Source: CAZDKO01 sp964506075 [NCBI: uncultured bacterium]
GTDB lineage: Bacteria > CAZDME01 > JAYEMH01
Assembly: GCA_964506075.1 (NCBI GenBank)
Contig: CAZDKO010000043.1
Coordinates: forward strand, 1-10,011
Length of the DNA: 10,011 nucleotides
Direction: 5' to 3'
In this document: piece by piece, positions 1 to 9,000 of the stretch
How positions within the stretch are numbered: position 1 is the first letter of the stretch
Layout: each line of letters begins with the position of its first letter
Translations under genes and position numbers: made by a program
The notes under the pieces: model-generated
What the model saw: only the letters and a program-made list of their open reading frames with translations
What the model was told of the DNA's origin: nothing
Database searches by the model: none

Positions 1-3000
1 CCTCCGAAAGAATATAAAGCCCCATTTTATACGAAAATTGCCAGTATAGCCAGTTTGCTTTTTATCGTGACCAGTTTTGGTTTTGTGGTGGCGAGTTTAA
101 CACTTTACGCTCTTCGTCTTCTCCTGCCCGGAAAGTGGTTTAATAGAATAGCCACTTCCCAGATGGATTTCCGCAGTCTCGCCAGGAATTTAACCGACAA
201 AATCGGCTTGACCAGAAGAGACGATTTAAAAATAATATCGCAATTTTTAGCTCAGAGGGATGTTGACCGGTTAAACAGCGAAACTCTGGAAAGAGTTCTG
301 GGTACGGATAAAGCCGACGTCTTGATGCTTATGGGTAGTGATGAAATCCGGACGGTGGAAGAGGCGGCGGTTATTTATAAGGAAGGTCTGGTCGGCAAGA
401 TAATTACTACCGGTGGCGTGGGGAGACTGACCGAGAGACTGAGGGAAAATGTAAAAAAGGATATTAAATATAAAGGTATTGATTGCCAGGAAAAATCCGA
501 AGCAGAAATATTCAGGGAAATATTATTGCTTAACGGTGTTCCGGGAAAGGATATTTTAATTGAAATAGATTCTACCAACAGCCAGCAGAACGTAGAAAAA
601 GGAATGGCCGTTTTGGAGAAGAACGGTTATACCCCCGAAAATCTGACGGCCCTGATTATTATGCAGCACCCGCTGCAGCAGCTAAGAGCCGCGGCTACTT
701 TTGACCGGATAATGGAAAGAGAAGAATATCAGCAGTGGAACGTTAAGCGCTTAAGCTACGCTCCGTTTATTCCTGATTTATCAACTATGGATGAGGCGCA
801 AAAAGCATATTCCACAGGGGTGTTACTTGATGAGATAGATAAGCTGGAAAATTATTATCCTGAATTTATAGTTAGAGTGAATATCCCCGGTGAAATAGTA
901 AGGGCGACCGATCGGATTAAGTCCGGGACATTAAAGCTATCCCATCAGAAAAAATTGGCTGAGGCTTTAAAGGAAACTTATTACGCCTTGGCGATGGATA
1001 TGGATGACACTATAAGAGAAGGCGACTGGGGAGAAATCCCGGCGGGGATTTACGAAAAGATAGTGGGTTTGTTAGGAAAGAAAATTCCTGTTGCCATTAT
1101 TACCGGAAAAGGGGCGGATGTAGTTGATGAGGTGTTAATCAACAGATTAAAAGGAGATTCCAGAATCAGTGAAGAAAACCTTGGTTATTTAGATATTTAC
1201 ATTTCTCAAGGGGCAGTCGGCTATAACGCTAAAGAGGGGGTCAGGAAATCCTTTTATAAAATGCAGTTTCCCGAGGAGCTAAAATATCTTGAGAATGAAA
1301 TAGAAAAATTACTGGACTTGGAAAAATTCAAAATCAATTCTAATGAGCACCTTCTTAAATTTTCCGTACTTGATAGAAATGTCAGGGATAGAGAGAAATT
1401 ATTGCAGGAATATACCGCGAAAATAAATAATCTGTTAAAAGAAAGCGGATTATCCGACAGATTGAAGGTGCGGACCTCAGCAGTTTCTATATTTGTAGTT
1501 CCACCACAGCTTAATAAAGGGTTATCGTTAAATGATTTTGCCGAGAGAAGAGGTCTGGCTAAAGAGGTCATTGCCAAAATTGCCGACCGGGCCCAGATTG
1601 GCGGGAATGATAACGAGTTAATGGAGACAAAAGGAAGTTTTTCCGTTGACCAATTTGATGTCAATAATCCTCAGCAAATTTCTATTAAATTGGCCAGAGA
1701 TATATCCGGTATCCAGGCAACCGATTGGCTACTTGAGAGGCTCACTTTTAAAAGACAGGAAGAAATAAAAGCCCCCTTAATAGAAACTAAAGTGGCCGTA
1801 GAGGAGAAGAAAGCCGCCGAAGTCGCAGAGGAGAAAAAAGTCACCGAAGACGTTTTAATTACGGTTGATAAACAAGGGAAAATATTACTGGAATATGAAG
1901 GTAAGAAATTCTTAGTCGGGGAAGAAAATAAACCGACCGATATTTTCGGAGTGAAAATAAGGCAGTGGCTTAAGGAGCACGGAATATTTGAGAGGGAATC
2001 ATTTAATAAAGAGGATATAAACAGGGTAATAGACCTTTCCAGAAGCCTTCGCCATAGAGCGGCTAGAAACCAAAGCGGCTTAAGAGAAGTCAAAATTGAA
2101 ATGGCGCGTTACCACCGGTGGGCCGGTCTTTCCCTGCCCAAAGGCTGGAGTAACATGAATTCAGCCACGTACAGTGATTCCGGGTTATCCCAGCTGATTA
2201 CCTGGTACGCCAGAGAGCAAGTCGCTGTATTAAAATTATTAGGCCGAAAAACTGCTCCGGTAATTAGCCACAAGGTAGATTTTATAAGCTGGCTTGAAGG
2301 TTTAACTTTTGAAGATTTATCTATCTGGCCGGTTACAGCTTCAGGGAAAATTAATAAAGAGCTCATAGAATGGTTTAATAAACCTCAGATGAGGGCTCCG
2401 CCTGAATACTTCCAGGCCCATAAAGTCAGTTTAAGAGATTTAATTACGAAAAAACCTCAAATCGCCCGTGTTATTCCCCGACAATTATTTTTATTTTCCT
2501 TTTTATTATTAGTGCCTCTGGCTGTTTTGCTTTATCCACCCATTATCCTGGCTTTTAGAAATATGCTGGATTTTGAATCCGGCGGCTCCGGCTTGGAAAT
2601 TAGTTCGGCCTTTAGTTTAGCTTTTATTCCGGCCTTTGTATTTGAAAATATCAAGAGTAAGTTTGCCGCGGTTAAAGAATTCGTTAACGAAAAGATATTG
2701 AAAAATGAGAAAGTCAGGAAATACTGGCCGTTGGTATTAGCTCTGTTCCTTTACCCGCCGATTATCATTGTCTTCAGGAATTTCTTTGAGTTTGAGCATA
2801 GTAACCTGGGACCGGAGGTGGCTTCGGTATTTAGCCTGGCTTTTGTTTCGGGTTCTCTCTTTAAAAATGTTAAGAGTAAGTTTTTCGCGGTTAAAACGTT
2901 TGTTAACGAAAAAATATTAAAGAATGAGAAAGTCAGGAAATACTGGCCGTTGGTCTTGGCTCTGTTCCTTTACCCGCCGATTATCATTGTCTTCAGACAC

Positions 3001-6000
3001 CTTTTCTGGTTTGAATATAATCATTTAGATCCAGGCATTGTTTCTTTATCCGCATCCGCATTGCCTTTTATGTTTAGCTTAGGAAATAATGCTGATAAAG
3101 GTTTACCTGAAGGTACTGATGAAGAACCGGGTGTATTATTCCAGTCTCAGACGCTGGCGAAAACAGCCGAGAAATATAAAGATGAGCCTTTTGTGGCAGA
3201 ACAATTTTCAAAATTGGCCCGGGCTCTGGAAATATTGGAAAATCATCTTAAAGAAAATGCTGAAGTTGACGATATTATTCCGGTTGTGGCTTACAGGGCC
3301 GAGAACGGAGAGTTTGTAGAAAATATTGATTACAGAGAGATGAAGACTGTTCTTGAAGAGAATGGATATGATACCCTGTCTATCGAATGGGTGTTTTCAC
3401 AGATTTTATTGTTTAAAAATCAGCCTTCATTAAAGAAAACTATTGAGGTTCTTGCTTCTTCTTTCAAAAGACAGGCTCCGGGTTTAAGAAGGATATTAGT
3501 CCGTAAAATCCAGAAGATCCACAGAAAAATAGCGCTATTCTTAGAGAAGAAAAGAAAAACCATCATCACTTCCGCTCTCATATCAGCAATAATAGTGGCT
3601 GTGGTGAGTGTTCCTGTTTCCTCTTTCCTGTATGATAAGTACAGAGAAGAACCTTCGTTGTTCCCGGCGACAGAAATTGTTACCGGGGATAATAGTTCTC
3701 TTCTGAATATAGACCTGCCTTCTATACCCGGGGCAATTAATTCCTATGCATTTAGTGAGTCTTTCTCGCCTGACAATCTTTTTGTCTCCGGGGAATATGT
3801 TTATTTAATCGTTAGGACGGCAGGAGGAAATCATTTTCTGAAAGTTATGGATATGACCTTCCCTTCTTATCCTTCGGAAATAGCTTCTTATGAATTCAGC
3901 CGGACTTTTTATCCCGAACATATTTTTGTTTCCGGGAACTACGTCTATTTATTGGCGGATCGTGGGTTTGAGCATTATTTTAAAATATTAGACATAAGTG
4001 CCTCTCTACCCCAGGAAATAGCTTCTTATAAATTTGATATGCCTTTTACCCCTCGGCAGCTCTTTGTCTCCGGAAATTATACTTACGTGATTACTGAGGA
4101 GTCGTATCAACCCTTGGTTTCGGGTTTAGGAGTGCAACAGGGCGTCTTAAAAATACTGGATACAAGTACTCTTTCTTCTCCCCGCGAAATAGCTTCTTGT
4201 AGTATGGGGCAGCATTTTTCACCCAAGCATATTTTCGTTTCCGACAGTTATGCCTATGTAATTGGAAAATTTCCAAGGAGTGAAGGGTGGGGCGTAAAAG
4301 ATAATTATGTTTTGCAGGTGATAGACATAAGTTCCCCGGCTTCACCCAAGCAGATACGTTCTTACGAACTTGGAGAAGTTTTCACTCCGGAACGGGTTTT
4401 TGTTTCCGGAAATTATGTTTATTTAATCGGGCAGGAAGAAACCCAGGGGTATTTCCTGAAGATTATAGACACGAGCTCGGCTGCACCTCAGGAAGTAGGT
4501 TCTTATAGTTTTGGCCGGTCTTCCGTGCCTAAAGATTTCTTCATCTCCGGAAATTATATTTATGTGATTGGTGAAGAAACCGGTCAGGGTAATTACTTAA
4601 GGCTTCTGGATATAAACTCTGTACTGGAAAAAGGAGCTATCGGTAAGGCCGAGATTAAGAATGTATCGCTTATCACTACGGACAACAAAATACAGTTAGA
4701 GGTGGCGTATAGAGAGTTAGGGTCAGAAAAGGATAATATATTAAATATAGACGCGGAAAAAAATCCTTCCGATTCAGTCGGCAGACTCCTGGGACAGCTT
4801 GAAGTTTTATTGCAACCGGAAGTTTCGGCCGAAGGTAAAACGTTATTAAAGAAAATAATTAATTTCCTACCTGAAAACACCAAAGATAATTTCTTCACTA
4901 TGATGAATCCTCCAGCGGCTCTTCGGGGCATCGGGGGAGCTAATCTTATCGCTCTGGATAAAGTTTTAGCCGACAATCCCATCGCTTTGTTCCATGAAGT
5001 GTCCCATGTGGCGTTAATAACCCATCCGGAATTATTAACCGAGATTAAAAACTACTTGCGGGAAGTTAATTTATCCGATGACATTAAGCAGCTGCTCATT
5101 AAGGGCGAAAGCAACCAGGTCTTTTATAATCATTATCTCTTAAGGGCTTTGCAAAGACATTTATTCGGCCGCGAGGATGAATCTCTTGAGATGCTGATTG
5201 GCAGGACGGCCGGGGAAAGTGTCCAGGACAGAACTTTAAGGGCTAAGGTTGAAAAAGATATTTTCGCCAGAGAAGATTTGGCCGGACTGGAAGCCTTGGT
5301 AGAAAATTTGAATAGTCCGGAAGCCGCAGTCAGAGGAAAAGCTTTAAATGCCCTTATTGCTTATGAAGGCGACGAAGTTATTCCGACTCTGATTAATTTA
5401 TTCAGCCAGTCGCAGAACAAGAAACAGAAAACTGAAATAGGATATGCCCTGCTTAAGTTTATGGATGCTCCCGAAGTTTTCCCGGTTCTCATGCAGGGGT
5501 TAGCCGGTCTTGATTATGATAGCTATGAGGGAATAAGAAATGACAGAACCCCCACTTTTAAATTAAGAACGATAATAAAGACTTTGCTCCACGCGGACAG
5601 AAATAACGTTAATTACCTGTCTAACTGGTTTGACGTGTTATCAAAGATGGCGGGAGTATCGGAACCCGGCAGGTACTTCGGTAAAGGCGGAAGCCAAAAA
5701 TACGGGTTAGGGTTGATGGTCCTTGAAAAGATCGTTAATTTTAATGAGCCTCAGGCGGTCGTATTTCTGGTGCGGGCTCTGGCGTTACTGGAAGGTAAGC
5801 CCAAACTCAAACGGGTAGAAAAAAATATCTCCAGACGTATCGAAAAATATTTCGGCTCGGCCGCCATACCTTATCTGGAAGAATGCAAATTTTCCAATAA
5901 TGCCGCAGAGAAAGAACGGGCTCTGAGATTTTTGAGCTCGCCGGAAATAACCCGTCTCGGTAAATGGCAGATTAACCGGCTGAAACAGGAAATCAAAACG

Positions 6001-9000
6001 TGTACCGACGAAGATCTTATTTACTACTGGTTGGAGATTTTAAACGATAATAAGGTTCCTCAGAAAACGATTAGATTGATAGTCCTTGAGATTGAGGAAG
6101 AAATTTCAGCGAGAGCCTCTTACGGATTACTGCATCCTTTAAGGAAGTACAGCGTCGTCAATTTATTTAAAAGAGCGAAATCTGTAAAAGGAGCTTTGAA
6201 TAAGCTCAATCCTTCAGACGTAAAGCTTCTCACCGATAACGTACAGAACAGACTTATCCAGGCCTGGCTGGTTGCCGACGGCAGAATAGAATCCACCTTA
6301 GGAGACACCCAGGATAAAAAACTTTTGAAGGAATGGCAGGATTTACTGACTCTGTCTTTAGGCAGCAACCTGTTTTTAACCGATGCTTTAATTGAAGAGA
6401 TCACTATAAAAAGGAACGCCGGTGAATCCTTACCGGAAATTATTGACACTCTCAACAGGAATATAGACAAATGCGCTTTTAATAAAGATACGCTTAATAA
6501 CCGCAATATTAATCTTTTTTACAACTTTCTAAAGAGAACCCACCCGGATATTTTCCGCTTTTTGAAATTATCTGAATTAAAGCAAAACATTATTGAAGAA
6601 GAACAACAGGCAAAAACAGCCGACTCTTTATTAAAGACAGCCATTGAAGTTTATTTGAAACAACCACATGAGAATCTTAGTGAAGAAGAAGTCAATCAGG
6701 TTATAGAGATCAGCAAGGACCTCCACCAGCAGGTTTCCGAGATGGTCAAGATGAGGCATCCTGATGATCCTAAATATGTCGTTACTTTTAGAGAGGCTCA
6801 GCGTTTCGGACGGGATTTTGCCAGGAGTTACGTTGAGGATAGAACGAAATTATTTGATGTATTTGTTATCTCAGCCTTAAATATATACGGGGATATCTTC
6901 TCCGCACCGGAAGATAAAAAATGGTTTAGAGACAATCTTGAGAAGGTGATGAGCAGTCATGCGGATTTCTTTAGTCCTTACAGGCTTTACAGTGAGTATT
7001 TTAGAGACGGTGATTATTCCAGGGCTATTGAGCAGTTAGACAAAGAGGGTAGTCTTCAGGGACCGGTTAGAGAAGAGATGGAAGGAGTCAAAGCTTATCA
7101 GGAAGCTTTGGTCAGGATAAAGAGAGCCATTGAAGTTCACCGGCCGCTTCTTCTGATGAAGGATACCGATTCTTATTTAGCGATAGAAAAGGCCCTGGAG
7201 AGATTAGCGGAACAATCTCAGGGACAGACCTTCTGGATTACCATAACGCCCTTTAGTGATAGAGCCCAGCTTTTCGGCATGCCTTTACCGGAAGACAGAA
7301 AGGATTTAGAAAACATCAGAGAGACGGTTGATAAAGCGGGTGAATATAATTTAAGAAAAGCTTTAGCACACTTAAATAATATCGACGTCGAAGGATATAA
7401 TGAAAAGGGATTGAGAGGGGCCACAGAGCGATACTGGAAAGAATTCCAGGAACTTCCCTTTGAAGAGAATAAAGGTTTGTGGATAGCCTTAAGTTCAGCC
7501 TTGAAATACGGTAACAAATGGCAGGGAAGGATGTTTTTCGAAAAAGGAGCTTTACTTAAGATTATAGAGGAAGCTGCCCGAGAGGAAAATAAAAATAATC
7601 CTTATTATCTCATTCTCGATAATATTGATTCCACACCTTCTAAGTTTAGAGCACAGTTATTCCAGCTTCTTCTTACCGGACGGGTTCACATACCTGAATT
7701 AGGATACGAAATCAAAATTCCGGAAAACGTTCATCTTATATCTACCGTTGAAGAATCTTCCGAGCTTGAAGATAAGGCTTTTTACGACCGGTATTTAAGA
7801 AAACACATCAGGGCTCTGGACAGCAATGATATCCAGAGGATTCTAGTTGCGGATTATAATCTTTCCGTCACTTCTGCCGGTAAATTATCCGTGCTTTATA
7901 GAGCTCTTAAAGATTTTAGCTGGAAAGATGAGAATCTTTCTTTCTCCGTAGACGACCTTTTTACGGTTGGTCAATTTACCGATTTAAGAGCCCAAAATAG
8001 CGAAACGGCAGATTTAGAAAGCCTTCTTTATGAAGAAACCTGGCGGTATTTTTCTGCCAGACTCCGGTATTTCCAAGACCTGCAAGATTTTAACAGAATA
8101 TTAAATAAGACTTTCTCCCGTTCGGGTACGCCGCATTTCCTCTCCCGGTTAAATATTGATTTAGATAAAGGATATTTAGCAATAGACGGGTTAAAAGTCA
8201 GAATGTCTGAGCAACTCCTGGATTTTGCCAGAAAACATCCTCAATATTCAGCCGACAAGATTCTTTATTATACAACGGGCATGGTCTTTACTCCTCAGCT
8301 TAATAATCTTTTGGGACAGGTAGCGCGGGTTTTTCTCAGCGATAAAAAAATCATTAGGTTGGAAGGGCCTTCAGGGACCGGTAAAACCTTTATGGCTGAG
8401 GTGTTTTCCGAAATAACCGGTCTTCCTTTCTACGGCGAATCCGTTTACCAGGGGATGAAACTCAATCGCTGGGTTGGAAATATTGAGAAAGATGAATACG
8501 GGAGATACTACCTCAATCAGAATACGAGAATGCGTCAGTTGTTGAATGAGGGCGGAATTATTTCTACCAGTGAGTTAAATATTCAGCCCGGTTTAGCCTG
8601 GTGGTTGATACCGGCGGCCAGAGGAGACGAAAGAATTACTTTGACCGAATATCCCGTTCCTCATTCCGAAGAAAGATTGTTTGACGTTTTAAATATTTCA
8701 CCGGAGACGCTTGTAATTACCGATATAAATCCCGAAGAATATGTTTCCAGAAAGGAATTACCTTTAGTCTTTAAATCCTTCAGTCCGGGTTACTGGGTAG
8801 GTTATGATTATGAGGAAATGGACAGAGGATACCAGAACAGCGTTAAGTCAGAATTTAAGGAGATTATATCGTTTATCCTGGAAGATAGACTGCACGATTT
8901 ATCCTTGGTTTCCCGTTACGCCGATTTACTGGCCGATGTTCATTTTGCGCTCTGTTACGACATCGCTACGGGAAAACTCTGCCAGAACAAAGAGCAGGTT

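Noticed and set aside
1-126. Membrane helix considered as the N-terminal signal of the protein, implying a start just upstream
   Set aside because: No start codon or RBS is visible in front of it and the frame is open at base 1. It could be internal, so no start is called.
1254-2366. Chain of minus-strand open frames (1254-1664, 1671-2093, 2109-2366)
   Set aside because: They lie opposite the continuous frame 1 coding region. Their products are Ser/Leu/Phe-rich without motifs, as expected for the antisense of a Lys/Glu/Arg-rich coding sequence.
2814-2820. GGAGGTG, a Shine-Dalgarno-like string
   Set aside because: No start codon follows at a usable distance in a long frame, and it encodes part of the membrane repeat in frame 1. 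A chance match.
2485-3090. Tandem repeat considered as a CRISPR array or mobile element
   Set aside because: The period is 219 bp, in frame, with no unique spacers, no terminal inverted repeats and no transposase. It is a protein-level duplication.
3089-3319. Forward frame-2 open frame of 76 codons
   Set aside because: It overlaps frame 1, which carries on smoothly through the juxtamembrane region. Its Trp/Arg-rich product has no motif.
4984-5025. Assignment of the HExxH segment to a specific peptidase family
   Set aside because: The third metal ligand and flanking family signatures could not be identified by eye; only the generic motif is claimed.
6784-6960. A fourth complete AAA+ module before module 1
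   Set aside because: Only tail-like patterns are present; no P-loop, Walker B or sensor motif could be found, so it is reported only as a hypothesis.
4091-7517. Other minus-strand frames (4091-4345, 4593-4982, 6120-6506, 7218-7517), with 375-578 further upstream
   Set aside because: Same reason: they overlap domains with clear motifs on the forward strand, and have no recognisable product.
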